DNA of 64,000 bases from contig NZ_JBIGIC010000020.1 of NCBI RefSeq assembly GCF_043555985.1, forward strand, positions 14,483 to 78,482. Direction: 5' to 3'. This stretch comes from Pelomonas candidula (lineage in GTDB: Bacteria > Pseudomonadota > Gammaproteobacteria > Burkholderiales > Burkholderiaceae_C). The stretch's first letter is position 1; the number at the start of each line of letters is the position of its first letter. The notes below the pieces were generated by a model. It ran no database searches, was not told where the DNA came from, and saw only the letters and a program-made list of their open reading frames with translations. Position numbers and translations under genes: made by a program. Below are positions 15,946 through 26,212 of this stretch, piece after piece.

Positions 15946-17742
15946 TTAGAAGTATTCGGGTTTGACGTCGCGGCACAGCGGCTCGCGTCGGGCGACGACG
16001 TCCAGCCAGGCGCCGATCTTGGGCAGCTCGTAGGCGAAGAAGTAGCGGGCCGCGGCGCGCTTGCCATGCGCGAAGTCGCTGTCACCCTGCACCGCGAGCA
16101 CCACGTCCAGCCAGATCCAGGCCAGCACCGTGTGGCCGAAGGCCTGCATGTAGGGCGTCGCGTTGGCCAGCGCCTCCTCGGGCTCGCCGGTGGCCCAGGC
16201 CTTCTTGGTCGCGCCGCCGACCTGCGCCAGCGCGGCGGCCAACTGGTTGGCCAGCGGCGCCCACTCGGTCTGCATCGCGCGCTCGATGGTGGCCTGCACG
16301 CGCTGAGCCATCGCCGCGAGCGACGCGCCGCCCTGCTGCACGACCTTGCGGCCCAGCAGGTCCAACGCCTGGATGCCATGCGTGCCCTCGTGGATCATGT
16401 TCAGGCGGTTGTCGCGCCAGTACTGCTCGACGGGGAAGTCGCGCGTGTAGCCGTAGCCGCCCAGCACCTGGATGGCCAGCGAGTTGGCCTCCAGGCACCA
16501 CTCGCTGGGCCAGCTCTTGGCGATGGGGATGAGCACGTCCAGCAGCGCCTGCGCTTGCGTCTTGTCGTCGCCCGTGGTGAGTTCGTCGACGAGACGCGCG
16601 CAGAACAGCTCCAGCGCCAGGCCGCCTTCGACGTAGCTCTTCTGCGCCAGCAGCATGCGGCGCACGTCGGCGTGTTCGATGATGGGCCGCTGCGAGCTGG
16701 CCGCGTCTTTACCGGCCGCCGTCATGGGCCGCCCCTGCGGCCGCTGCTTCGCGTACGCCAGGCTGGCCTCGTAGCCCGCATAGCCCAGCATCGTCGCGCC
16801 CAGGCCGACGCCGATGCGCATCTCGTTCATCATGAAGAACATACAGCGCAGGCCCTCGCCGGGCTTGCCGACGAGATAGCCCACGGCGCCCGCCTTGCCA
16901 CCGGGTTGGAACTTGCCTTCGCCGAAGTTCAGCAGGCAGTTGGTCGTGCCGCGTTGGCCGAGCTTGTGGTTGAGGCCGGCCAATGCGATGTCGTTGCGCT
17001 CGCCGGTCAGCCGACCGTCGGCGCCGACCATCTGCTTGGGCACGATGAAGAGGGAGATGCCCTTGGTGCCCGGGATCAGCTTGCCGTCCGGCCCCGGGAT
17101 CTTGGCCAGCACGAGGTGGACGATGTTGCCGCGCAGCTCGTGCTCGCCGCCCGAGATCCACATCTTGTTGCCGCGCAGCCGGTAGCGGGCGCCGAGCGGG
17201 TCGCTCTCGTCTTCCAGTTCGGCACGCGTGACGACGTCGGACAGCGACGACCCCGCCTGCGGCTCGGACAGGCACATCGTGCCGAACCACTCGCCCGCGA
17301 ACAGCGTCCTGGCGAAGACCTCGCGCTGACGCTCGCTGCCATGCTCCATCAACAGGTTGGCATTGCAGGTCGTCAGCACGGCATAGGAGCCGACAGCCGT
17401 GTTGGCCATGCTGACGAAGGCATGCGCCGCCGTGTCGACGACGCAGGGCAGCTGCATGCCGCCGATGTCGTAGTCCTTGGCTGCGGCCAGCATGCCGGAC
17501 TCGACGTAGGCATTGACCGCGTCCAGCGTCGCCGCCGGCAGGTGCACCCGCTCGCCGTCGAAGCGTGGCTCCTCCGTGTCGAGCAGCCGGTGAAAGGGTG
17601 CCAGCTTCTCGCGGGCGATACGCTCGCTGGTGTCGAACACGGCCGAGAAGGTCTCGCGCGAGTGGTCGGCAAAGCGCTCGCGCGCCGTCAGGCCCTCGAC
17701 GTGCAGCCAGTCGTAGAGCAGGAATTCCAGGGTGTCGCGCAT
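15946..17742 (-). CDS. Acyl-CoA dehydrogenase with C-terminal extension
   Basis: 598 residues, FAD-dependent. The start is the ATG at 17742 preceded by GGAG with good spacing. Family landmarks: MCLSEPQAGSSLSDVVTRAE (substrate/FAD loop), MWISGGEHEL, the middle beta-domain, QVLGGYGYTRDFPVEQYWRDNRLNMIHEGTHGIQ near residue 430, and about 120 extra residues typical of the 600-residue class with an acyl-CoA dehydrogenase C-terminal domain. It introduces the alpha-beta double bond in the first step of beta-oxidation; the longer class is often used for medium or long acyl chains. It is cotranscribed with the thiolase and the FadJ-like protein. Confidence 0.93.
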   Translation of the reverse strand: MRDTLEFLLYDWLHVEGLTARERFADHSRETFSAVFDTSERIAREKLAPFHRLLDTEEPRFDGERVHLPAATLDAVNAYVESGMLAAAKDYDIGGMQLPCVVDTAAHAFVSMANTAVGSYAVLTTCNANLLMEHGSERQREVFARTLFAGEWFGTMCLSEPQAGSSLSDVVTRAELEDESDPLGARYRLRGNKMWISGGEHELRGNIVHLVLAKIPGPDGKLIPGTKGISLFIVPKQMVGADGRLTGERNDIALAGLNHKLGQRGTTNCLLNFGEGKFQPGGKAGAVGYLVGKPGEGLRCMFFMMNEMRIGVGLGATMLGYAGYEASLAYAKQRPQGRPMTAAGKDAASSQRPIIEHADVRRMLLAQKSYVEGGLALELFCARLVDELTTGDDKTQAQALLDVLIPIAKSWPSEWCLEANSLAIQVLGGYGYTRDFPVEQYWRDNRLNMIHEGTHGIQALDLLGRKVVQQGGASLAAMAQRVQATIERAMQTEWAPLANQLAAALAQVGGATKKAWATGEPEEALANATPYMQAFGHTVLAWIWLDVVLAVQGDSDFAHGKRAAARYFFAYELPKIGAWLDVVARREPLCRDVKPEYF

Positions 17743-17798
17743 CACTGTGGCTCCGGTTTCATGGCGGCCTCAGGCTCCCTGCCCTGGCCGATGTCGGC

Positions 17799-18214
17799 TC
17801 AATCCTGCGCCAGCTTGACGATGGTGCCCTGCGCCACGGCGCAGAGCTTCTCGACACCGCCCTTGACCGCGAACACGTCGCAGCGGCACACGGCCTGCGT
17901 GCGGCCCGCGTTGACGGCCTCGGCGCGCGCGATCAGCAGCTCGCCGACGGCGGGTCGCAGGTAGTTGATCTTGTATTCACTGGTCAACGCATCGGACGAC
18001 ATGGCCGTGCCGCCGGCAAAGGTCAGCGCGTTGTCGGCCAGGTAGCTCAGCACGCCACCATGCGCGAAGCCGTGCTGTTGCAGCAGCTCCGGCTTCATCG
18101 CCAGCCGCAGCTCGACGCGGCCCGGCGCAACCGCGCCGATCTCCACGCCGAGCAGGCGGCTGAAGGGCTGCGAGGCGAGGATCGCCGCGCCATGCGTGAC
18201 GAACTCCTGAGGTG

Positions 18215-18218
<4 letters not shown>
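17799..18218 (-). CDS. PaaI-type hotdog thioesterase (GTG start)
   Basis: 139 residues. A GTG at 18218 overlaps the thiolase stop (GTGA) and gives a start VTPQEFVTHGAAILASQPFSRLLGVEIG that fits the family; the frame upstream runs through the thiolase gene and is not homologous. Hotdog signature: LLQQHGFAHGGVLSYLADNALTFAGG, then SSDALTSEYKINYLRPAVGELL. It is related to but clearly different from the other thioesterase of this operon at 14702-15154, so the operon encodes two acyl-CoA hydrolases. Translational coupling to the thiolase indicates joint expression. Confidence 0.85.
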
Positions 18219-19390
<1,172 letters not shown>

Positions 19391-19474
19391 GTCTTGTCCT
19401 TAATCAGTTGGTGCCAGAGCTACTCGCTTCGCTCGATCGGTCTGGCACGCAAAGCATTCAGATTGCTCGTGCGA

Positions 19475-21568
19475 TCAGGTGAAGGACTTGCCTTCAGCCA
19501 CCAGACGCGCCAGCAGCGGTGCCGGCGTCCAGAACGCGCCGTCGTCCATCGGGTTCTTGGCAAAGCGCTTCATCGCCTGCACGACGTTGAAGAGGCCCAG
19601 CGTGTCGGCGTAGCACATCGGGCCACCGCGGAAGATGGGGAAGCCGTAGCCGGCCAGGTAGACCATGTCCACGTCCGACGCGCGCTGGGCGATACCCTCT
19701 TCCAGCAGGTGCGCGGCCTCGTTGACGAGCGCAAACACCAGGCGGTGCACGATCTCTTCGTCGCTGATGTCGCGCTTCTTGGCGCCGATGGCTTCGCGGT
19801 GCTTGGCCAGCATCTCTTCCACGACCGGCGACGGGATCGCATCGCGCTTGCCGGGCAGGTAGTCGTACCAGCCGGCACCGGTCTTCTGGCCGAAGCGGCC
19901 CAGCTCGCACAGGCGGTCGGCGCTGGCCGAGTACTTCATCGTCGCGCGCTCGACGGCACGGCGCTTGCGGATGGCCCAACCGATGTCGTTGCCGGCCAGG
20001 TCGCCCATGCGGAACGGCCCCATCGCGAAGCCGAACTTCTCGACCGCCTTGTCCACCTGCTGCGGCGAGCAGCCTTCATCCAGCAGGAAGCCGGCCTGGC
20101 GGCTGTACTGCTCGATCATGCGGTTGCCGATGAAGCCGTCGCAGACGCCGGACACGACGGCCGTCTTCTTGATCTTCTTGCCAATGGCCATGACCGTGGC
20201 CAGCACGTCCTTGGCGGTGGCCTTGCCACGCACCACTTCCAGCAGCTTCATCACGTTGGCCGGGCTGAAGAAGTGCATGCCCACCACGTCCTGCGGGCGC
20301 TTCGTGAACGACGCGATCTTGTCGACGTCCAGGGTGGACGTGTTGGACGCCAGGATGGCGCCGGGCTTGGCGACGGCGTCCAGCTGCTTGAACACGGCTT
20401 CCTTGACGCCGATCTCCTCGAACACGGCCTCGATGATGAGGTCGCAATCCTTCAGGTCGTCGTAGCTCAGCGTGGTCGACAGCAGCGCCATGCGCTGCGC
20501 GTACTTGTCTTCCTTCAGCTTGCCCTTCTTGACCTGGGCTTCGTAATTCTTCTTGATGGTCGCGACGCCACGGTCCAGGGCTTCCTGCTTGGTCTCCAGG
20601 ATGGTGACCGGCAGGCCTGCGTTCAGGAAATTCATCGAGATGCCGCCACCCATCGTGCCGGCGCCGATGACGCCGACTTTGGCGATGGTGCGCAGCGGCG
20701 TGTCCTCGGGCACGTCGGCAATCTTGCTGGCCACACGCTCGGCGAAGAACAGGTGGCGCAGCGCCTTCGATTCCGGCGTCAGCATCAGCGCCGCGAAGCC
20801 CTCGCGCTCGGCGCGCATGCCGTCGTCGAACTTCAGCTTGACCGCACCGGCCACGGCTTCCAGGCAGCGCAGCGGCGCCGGGAAGTTCTTGCTCATGCCG
20901 CCCACCATGTTTCGGGCGAACTGGAAATAGGCCTCCGCGTTGGGATGGCGGGCCTTCAGGTCGCGCACCTTGGGCAGCGGGCGCTTCTCGGAGACCTCTT
21001 CGGCGAACTTGACGGCCGCGTCCACCACGTCGGCGTCGACGATCTTGTCGAACAGCTTCTGGCCGGGAACCATGGCCAGCATCTGCGCTTCCACCGGCTC
21101 GCCGCTGACGATCATGTTCAGTGCGGGCTCCACACCCAGCGCGCGCGGCAGGCGCTGCGTGCCGCCAGCGCCGGGCAGCAGGCCCAGCTTCACTTCGGGC
21201 AGCGCAACCTTGGTGCCGGTTTGCGCCACACGGTAGTGGCAGCCCAGGCTCAGCTCCAGGCCGCCGCCCATGCAGACCGTGTGGATGGCCGCAACGACCG
21301 GCTTGCTGCTGTTCTCGACGACCGAGATGAGGCTCAGCAGGTTGGGCTCGGCCAGCGCCTTCGGAGAGCCGAATTCCTTGATGTCGGCACCGCCGGAGAA
21401 CGCCTTGCCGGCACCGGTAATGACGATGGCCGTGACGGCCGGATCGGCCTCGGCGCGTTCGACGCCAGCCGCACAGGCCGAGCGGGTGGCAAAACCCAGG
21501 CCGTTGACCGGCGGGTTGTCGAGCGTGATCACGGCGACGCTGCCGCGAACTTCGTAATGGGCTGTCAT
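19475..21568 (-). CDS. Bifunctional enoyl-CoA hydratase / 3-hydroxyacyl-CoA dehydrogenase (FadJ/FadB-like)
   Basis: 697 residues. Residues 1-190 are a crotonase domain (GAGKAFSGGADIKEFGSP; GGGLELSLGCHYRVA; LPEVKLGLLPGAGGTQRLPR with the acid/base Glu), followed by a linker, an NAD-binding domain near 295-475 (KVGVIGAGTMGGGISMNFLNAGLPVTILE) and two C-terminal 3-hydroxyacyl-CoA dehydrogenase domains (FIGNRMIEQYSRQAGFLLDEG). It performs hydration and oxidation in beta-oxidation. The ATG at 21568 (GAGG site) is preferred to a GTG two codons earlier. As first gene of the operon it lies 57 bases from a TetR-like palindrome. Confidence 0.93.
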   Translation of the reverse strand: MTAHYEVRGSVAVITLDNPPVNGLGFATRSACAAGVERAEADPAVTAIVITGAGKAFSGGADIKEFGSPKALAEPNLLSLISVVENSSKPVVAAIHTVCMGGGLELSLGCHYRVAQTGTKVALPEVKLGLLPGAGGTQRLPRALGVEPALNMIVSGEPVEAQMLAMVPGQKLFDKIVDADVVDAAVKFAEEVSEKRPLPKVRDLKARHPNAEAYFQFARNMVGGMSKNFPAPLRCLEAVAGAVKLKFDDGMRAEREGFAALMLTPESKALRHLFFAERVASKIADVPEDTPLRTIAKVGVIGAGTMGGGISMNFLNAGLPVTILETKQEALDRGVATIKKNYEAQVKKGKLKEDKYAQRMALLSTTLSYDDLKDCDLIIEAVFEEIGVKEAVFKQLDAVAKPGAILASNTSTLDVDKIASFTKRPQDVVGMHFFSPANVMKLLEVVRGKATAKDVLATVMAIGKKIKKTAVVSGVCDGFIGNRMIEQYSRQAGFLLDEGCSPQQVDKAVEKFGFAMGPFRMGDLAGNDIGWAIRKRRAVERATMKYSASADRLCELGRFGQKTGAGWYDYLPGKRDAIPSPVVEEMLAKHREAIGAKKRDISDEEIVHRLVFALVNEAAHLLEEGIAQRASDVDMVYLAGYGFPIFRGGPMCYADTLGLFNVVQAMKRFAKNPMDDGAFWTPAPLLARLVAEGKSFT

Positions 21569-21624
21569 GGGCACGACCTCGGGTTGGCGGGCAAGCCGCG
21601 TCTCCTGCAGCCGGCCCAGAAATA

Positions 21625-21636
21625 GAACGATCGTTC
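21625..21636. promoter_or_regulatory. TetR-type palindrome upstream of the beta-oxidation operon
   Basis: GAACGATCGTTC is a perfect 12-base palindrome, flanked by TA on the left, 57-68 bases upstream of the FadJ-like start. Short GAACG-type dyads are typical of TetR-family repressors, several of which control acyl-CoA catabolism in proteobacteria. No TetR gene is present in the window, so the regulator would be encoded elsewhere. Confidence 0.5.
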
Positions 21637-21700
21637 GATTCTAGGCAGCGGTTCCGCGGCCGTCTTGTCCCGGCAGTGACAAGGCCGCGTGACTCCCGAA

Positions 21701-22075
21701 TCAGCGCGCGCGCGGCAGCACCACGGTGTCCTTGAAGGCCTTGGGCTGCTCCGCCGGCTCGGGCGGCTTGAGCTTGGACTCGGCATAGCGGCGCGCCGCC
21801 TCGGCGGCGTCCACGGGAACCTCCGGCGGCGGGGCCGGGCGCGGCGCGGGCCGCACGGCCAGGCGCAGTTCGTGGTTCTCGCGCTGGAGCTGTTCGATCT
21901 GCTTGCGCGCCTGCGTCACCTGCTGTGCGGAGAGCTGACGAGCCTGCTCGGCATGGTGGTGGCGCTGCGCCTCCTGCTTGATCCGCCCGGACAGCCACAC
22001 GTACAGGCCGCCCGCCCCCAGCACACCACCCACCGCAACACCGCCCAGCAGGGGCAGCAGTTGGCCGTTGTCCAT
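21701..22075 (-). CDS. Membrane-anchored coiled-coil protein of unknown function
   Basis: 124 residues from the ATG at 22075. One membrane helix close to the N terminus (LLPLLGGVAVGGVLGAGGLYVWL), then a predicted coiled coil of about 45 residues rich in Gln/His/Glu (EAQRHHHAEQARQLSAQQ... ENHELRLAV), then a Pro/Ala-rich linker and a short charged end. The form suggests a small bitopic inner-membrane protein with a cytoplasmic coiled coil. No family is recognised. It is divergent from the patatin gene, with 139 bases between the starts. Confidence 0.65.
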   Translation of the reverse strand: MDNGQLLPLLGGVAVGGVLGAGGLYVWLSGRIKQEAQRHHHAEQARQLSAQQVTQARKQIEQLQRENHELRLAVRPAPRPAPPPEVPVDAAEAARRYAESKLKPPEPAEQPKAFKDTVVLPRAR

Positions 22076-22214
22076 GTGTTTTCTCCCCAATCGTTGTGGT
22101 TGCAAATGTAAGGGCGCCACCGGGTCTCGCCCTGCCTTTCAAGGGTTTCCCACGAGTTGCCGGCGCCGCCCGCCACGCTTGGACGAGCCACGGCCGGCCG
22201 CTAGAGTCGCGGCC

Positions 22215-24551
22215 ATGCTGATTCCGGTCGTCTACCCGCCCCCCGACAACGCGCCGCCGCCCAAGTTTTCGCCGCTGCCGCAGCCTCCCGGCCCACCAGG
22301 CCCGCCCACGCCGGAACCACCGCCCGAGCCTCCGCGTCAGGATGGCTCGCCGCCCGACGGCGACGTACCTCGCACGCTCTACCTGCTGCGCGTGCTGTGG
22401 CTGTGCGCGTTCCCGGTGGGCATCCTCATCGCCGGCGTGGCCGTGCTGCTGGGGCTGGAGCAGGCGCGCGAGACGCTGCTGTCGCTGGAAGTGGGCAGCG
22501 GGCAGACGGCCGCGCTCGTCTTCTCTTTCGGGCTGTGGCTGCTGCTGGCCTGGTACACCAGCCGGCTGCTGCTGGACCGTCGATTCAAGCCCGACTCGCT
22601 GGGCGAATGCACGCACCCAGGCTTCGCCCAGGGCCTGCGCCGCTGGCTGCCACGCGGCCTCGTTGTCGGCGGTGGCCTGCCGGTCAGCGCCTTCTTCCTG
22701 ATGCAGAGCCGCGAGCGTCTCATCGGCGTCGCGCTGCTCGCGGTGACCACAGGGCTGTACGTCTTCGTCTGGAAGCGCCGCGAGTGGCTGCTGCGGCTCG
22801 ACGCCGGCTCCTTCCTCGCGCGCTGCCTGGCGCTGGACTGGCGGCGCGAGGCCATCGCCACGATGGCGCGCGAGGACCGCATGAGCACGCCGTCGCGCGT
22901 GCTGGTCGCCGCCGTGCTGCTGCTGCAGTGGGCCTTGTTCGCCGCGCTGCTGGCCTGGCCCGAAGCCACCGCGCGTGCGCTCGGTTCACCCGCGCTGGTG
23001 CTGCTGGCGATGGGCAGCTGGATCGTCTTCGGCGGCATCCTGCTGACCTACGTGCCCAAGGCACTCATCCGCATCCCGCTGACGCCGCTGCCGCTGCTGC
23101 TGTTCGTCGCCTTCGCGCCGCTGAACGACAACCACGTCGTCGCCAACCCCGATTCCAGCGCGCGCCAGACCATCACGCCACGGCCGACAGCCGACGCCTG
23201 GCTGCAGACCTGGCTGCGCACCGTGGGCGCGGACGGCAAACGGCCGCTGGTGCTGGTGGCCTCGGCAGGCGGCGCGTCGCGCGCGGCCTACTGGAGCAGC
23301 GCATCGCTCGCGCGGCTGCAGGCGCTGGGCGAGGCGGACGGCGTGAACTTCGCCGACTCCGTGTTCGCTATCAGCGGCACGTCCGGCGGTGCGCTGGGCG
23401 CGGCCACCTTCGTCGCCGCGCTCGACGCACGCCGGCAGGCTGCCAACGCCACGACCTGCGCGCCGTGGCAGCTGGTGCGCAACTTCACCGGCCAGGACCA
23501 CCTCGCCACGCCCGTCGGCGCCATGCTCTACGCCGACCTGGCCCAGCGCTTCCTGCCCGTCGCCTTCGCCGGGGCGGACCGGTCACTGGCGCTCGAAGAC
23601 GTCTGGACCCGCGACTGGCAGCGCAGCCTGAATCGCCTCTGCACGCCGCGCACCGATGCCCTGCCCAACCCCTGGGGCGAGGCGATGACGGCCTTGCACA
23701 GCCGCGCCAGCGAGACCGACTGGCTGCCGCTGCTGGCGCTGAACACGACCGCACTGGCGCGCGGCCGGCGTGTCTACCAGGCCGACTTCCTGCTGCCCAC
23801 CGGCGACGGCCTGGATCTGCTGGACCCCTCGCTGGGGCTGGACGTGGAGCACCTGACCTTGGCCCAGGCCGTACACAACAGCGCCCGCTTCCCCTACATC
23901 AGCCCGGCCGCTGCCGTCGTCTTCAAGGAAGCGCACCACGACGAGGAAACCGGCGACGTGGGCCGCGTGTGGGACCGTCTGGGCGATGGCGGCTACGTGG
24001 AGAGCAGCGCGACGCTGACGCTGTCCGACCTGCTGCGCGATCTGGAGGCCAGCGGCCGGCTGCGCAACTGCAAGCCCGAGGACGACTGCGCGCACCAGGG
24101 CATCCTGGACCGGTCGCGGCTGCGCCTGCTGCTGCTCGTCAACAGCCCCTCGCAGGTGGACGACTGGCTGTGCCGCGACGCGCCGCAGACGCCCGATGCC
24201 CAGCCCGTGGACGGCCGCCGCTACCGCGCCCGCAATCTCGGCCTCGACGAAGTGAGTGCGCCGCCCCTCGGCATCCTGAACAGCAACGGCGCCCGCGGCC
24301 GGGACTCGACGGTGGAGCTCATCAAGCGCATCGGTGGCTGCGGCCAGGTGGCCGAACTGCGGCTGCCCGCCGTGCCAGGCCAGCGCCCGCCGTCGATGAA
24401 CTGGATGCTGAACGCCGCATCACGCGACTTCATCGACGCGGCCCTGCTGGAGAAACCGCCCGCCGGCAATGCCGACGCGGGCCTGGCCCAGGCCCAGCTG
24501 AACCTGCATCTGCGCCAGGCCAAGCTGTGGCTGCAGCAGATGAAGCACTGA
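22215..24551 (+). CDS. Patatin-like hydrolase fused to an N-terminal multi-pass membrane domain
   Basis: 778 residues. Residues 9-45 are Pro-rich and cytoplasmic in appearance, residues about 55-300 hold roughly seven hydrophobic segments, and the rest is a patatin-type domain: oxyanion loop ASAGGASRAAYWSS (about 349), nucleophile Ser390 in ISGTSGGALGAA, and the paired Asp in RLGDGGYVESSA. The Ser-Asp dyad is complete, so phospholipase A or esterase activity on membrane lipids is likely. The ATG at 22215 is chosen because upstream sequence covers the divergent gene's promoter. Similar membrane-anchored patatins occur in many proteobacteria but are hardly studied. Confidence 0.8.
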   Translation: MLIPVVYPPPDNAPPPKFSPLPQPPGPPGPPTPEPPPEPPRQDGSPPDGDVPRTLYLLRVLWLCAFPVGILIAGVAVLLGLEQARETLLSLEVGSGQTAALVFSFGLWLLLAWYTSRLLLDRRFKPDSLGECTHPGFAQGLRRWLPRGLVVGGGLPVSAFFLMQSRERLIGVALLAVTTGLYVFVWKRREWLLRLDAGSFLARCLALDWRREAIATMAREDRMSTPSRVLVAAVLLLQWALFAALLAWPEATARALGSPALVLLAMGSWIVFGGILLTYVPKALIRIPLTPLPLLLFVAFAPLNDNHVVANPDSSARQTITPRPTADAWLQTWLRTVGADGKRPLVLVASAGGASRAAYWSSASLARLQALGEADGVNFADSVFAISGTSGGALGAATFVAALDARRQAANATTCAPWQLVRNFTGQDHLATPVGAMLYADLAQRFLPVAFAGADRSLALEDVWTRDWQRSLNRLCTPRTDALPNPWGEAMTALHSRASETDWLPLLALNTTALARGRRVYQADFLLPTGDGLDLLDPSLGLDVEHLTLAQAVHNSARFPYISPAAAVVFKEAHHDEETGDVGRVWDRLGDGGYVESSATLTLSDLLRDLEASGRLRNCKPEDDCAHQGILDRSRLRLLLLVNSPSQVDDWLCRDAPQTPDAQPVDGRRYRARNLGLDEVSAPPLGILNSNGARGRDSTVELIKRIGGCGQVAELRLPAVPGQRPPSMNWMLNAASRDFIDAALLEKPPAGNADAGLAQAQLNLHLRQAKLWLQQMKH

Positions 24552-24576
24552 ACCACGGCCACGCGGGCGGGCCACA

Positions 24577-24972
24577 ATGCCGCCCGCCATGAAACCTATG
24601 CTGCACCTCTTCACCGCGCCCGAGCGCCGCCAGTCGTGGCGCTACCTGTTCACCGTGCTGCTGGCCGTCATCAGCTGGCTGGCGCTGTCGGCCGCGCCGC
24701 CCGCGGCCATCACCACCGGATGGGACAAGGCCAACCACGCGCTGGCCTTCGCGTCGCTGGCCTTCAGCGCCGTGTGGGCGTTCTGGCAGCAGCCGCGCCT
24801 GTGGCCGCGGCTCGTCGCCGTGCTGCTGGCCTACGGCATCGGCATCGAGATCGCGCAGAGCTTCATTCCGTCGCGGGATGCCGACTGGCATGACGTCGTC
24901 GCCGACAGCGTGGGCATCGCCCTGGGGCTGCTGGTTGCCTGGCCGATTGCCCGCATAAGTCGAACGGACTAG
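24577..24972 (+). CDS. VanZ-like membrane protein
   Basis: 131 residues (119-127 if one of the later in-frame ATGs is used; no ribosome site decides). Four hydrophobic segments with the VanZ pattern: TTGWDKANHALAFASLAF in the middle and GIGIEIAQSFIPSRDADWHDVVADSVGIALG near the end. In enterococcal vancomycin clusters VanZ gives low-level teicoplanin resistance, but this small proteobacterial form is a chromosomal membrane protein of unknown role. It follows the patatin gene by 25 bases on the same strand and may be cotranscribed. Confidence 0.8.
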   Translation: MPPAMKPMLHLFTAPERRQSWRYLFTVLLAVISWLALSAAPPAAITTGWDKANHALAFASLAFSAVWAFWQQPRLWPRLVAVLLAYGIGIEIAQSFIPSRDADWHDVVADSVGIALGLLVAWPIARISRTD

Positions 24973-24988
24973 GGGGTCCCGTCCTACA

Positions 24989-25008
24989 GTCAGTGCCCCT
25001 GCACTGAC
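24989..25008. repeat. Perfect 8-4-8 inverted repeat before egtB
   Basis: GTCAGTGC and GCACTGAC flank a CCCT loop, 16 bases after the VanZ stop and 38 bases before the egtB start. There is no T-run, so it could be either a weak terminator or an operator for egtB. Confidence 0.45.
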
Positions 25009-25045
25009 ATACCGTTGGCAGCAGATTGCGATACGGTGCGTACCC

Positions 25046-26212
25046 ATGCCGAACACGCCGCTGCCAGACCTGCTCCGCGCCACCCGCGCCCACACGCTAG
25101 CCCTGGCCGCGCCGCTGTCGGACGAGGACGCGCAGTTGCAGTCCATGCCCGACGCCAGCCCCGCCAAATGGCATCTGGCGCACACGACGTGGTTCTTCGA
25201 GACGCTGGTGCTCGTGCCGCATCTACCCGGCTACCGGGTCTTCGACGAGCGCTGGCCACGCCTCTTCAACTCCTACTACGAGAGCCTGGGGCCGCGCCAC
25301 GCGCGCCCGCAGCGCGGCCTGCTGAGCCGGCCGTCGCTGGCCGAGGTCAAGGCCTATCGGGCGCACGTCGACGCCGCGCTGGCCGACCTGCTGCCTCCAT
25401 TGTTGAATCAGGCCACGGCCGACGCACGCACGCTGATCGAGCTGGGCTGCCATCACGAGCAGCAGCACCAGGAGCTGCTGCTGACCGACATCCTGCACGC
25501 CTTCTCGTGCAACCCGTTGTTGCCCGCCTATGACGCGTCGCCCCGGACTTCGGCCGAAGTCCTCGAACAAGCCTGGCTGAAACACCCGGGCGGCATCGTC
25601 GACATCGGCCACGGCGGCGACGGCTTCGCGTTCGACAACGAAGGCCCGCGCCACCAGGCCTTGGTGGCGCCGTTCGAGATCGGCAGCCGCCTCGTGACGT
25701 GCGGCGAGTACGCTGACTTCATCGACGCCGGCGGCTACCGCGAGCCGCTGCTGTGGCTGTCCGACGGCTGGGCCACCGTGCAGGCGCAGGGCTGGCAACG
25801 GCCCGCGTACTGGCTGGAGGACGGCAGCATCTTCGGCCTGCACGGCGTGCAGCCGATGGACCCGCACGCACCCGTCATGCAGCTGAGCTTCTACGAAGCC
25901 TGCGCCTTCGCCGAATGGGCCGGTGCCCGGCTGCCCACCGAGTTCGAGTGGGAGGCGGCCTGTGGCCTGCCCGGCTTCGCGCAGGCCACGGACCACGCCT
26001 GGCAGTGGACGCGCTCCAGCTACGCGCCCTACCCCGGCTTCAAGGCGGCGGCCGGCGCGGTCGGCGAATACAACGGCAAGTTCATGGTGGGCCAGCAGGT
26101 GCTGCGCGGCGGCAGCCTCGCGACACCGCCCGGCCACGCGCGCCCGAGCTACCGCAATTTCTTCCCGCCGGCGGCGCGCTGGCAGTTCAGTGGAGTGAGG
26201 CTCGCACGATGA
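25046..26212 (+). CDS. egtB: Ergothioneine biosynthesis sulfoxide synthase EgtB
   Basis: 388 residues. The N-terminal DinB-like domain has the iron ligands His46 (KWHLAHTTWFFE) and the HX3HXE motif His137/His141 in CHHEQQHQEL; the C-terminal FGE-sulfatase domain has QLSFYEACAFAEWAGARLPTEFEWEAA and the end QVLRGGS...RPSYRNFFPPAARWQFSGVRLAR. EgtB joins a thiol (cysteine or gamma-glutamylcysteine) to hercynine using O2 and non-haem iron. It is followed, with ATGA overlap, by egtD. egtA, egtC and egtE are absent nearby, consistent with types of EgtB that use cysteine directly, but the sequence alone does not prove which thiol is used. Confidence 0.93.
   Translation: MPNTPLPDLLRATRAHTLALAAPLSDEDAQLQSMPDASPAKWHLAHTTWFFETLVLVPHLPGYRVFDERWPRLFNSYYESLGPRHARPQRGLLSRPSLAEVKAYRAHVDAALADLLPPLLNQATADARTLIELGCHHEQQHQELLLTDILHAFSCNPLLPAYDASPRTSAEVLEQAWLKHPGGIVDIGHGGDGFAFDNEGPRHQALVAPFEIGSRLVTCGEYADFIDAGGYREPLLWLSDGWATVQAQGWQRPAYWLEDGSIFGLHGVQPMDPHAPVMQLSFYEACAFAEWAGARLPTEFEWEAACGLPGFAQATDHAWQWTRSSYAPYPGFKAAAGAVGEYNGKFMVGQQVLRGGSLATPPGHARPSYRNFFPPAARWQFSGVRLAR

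Noticed and set aside
16000..17964. Long plus-strand frame opposite the acyl-CoA dehydrogenase
   Set aside because: Stop-free only because of high GC in the dehydrogenase gene; no homologous motifs.
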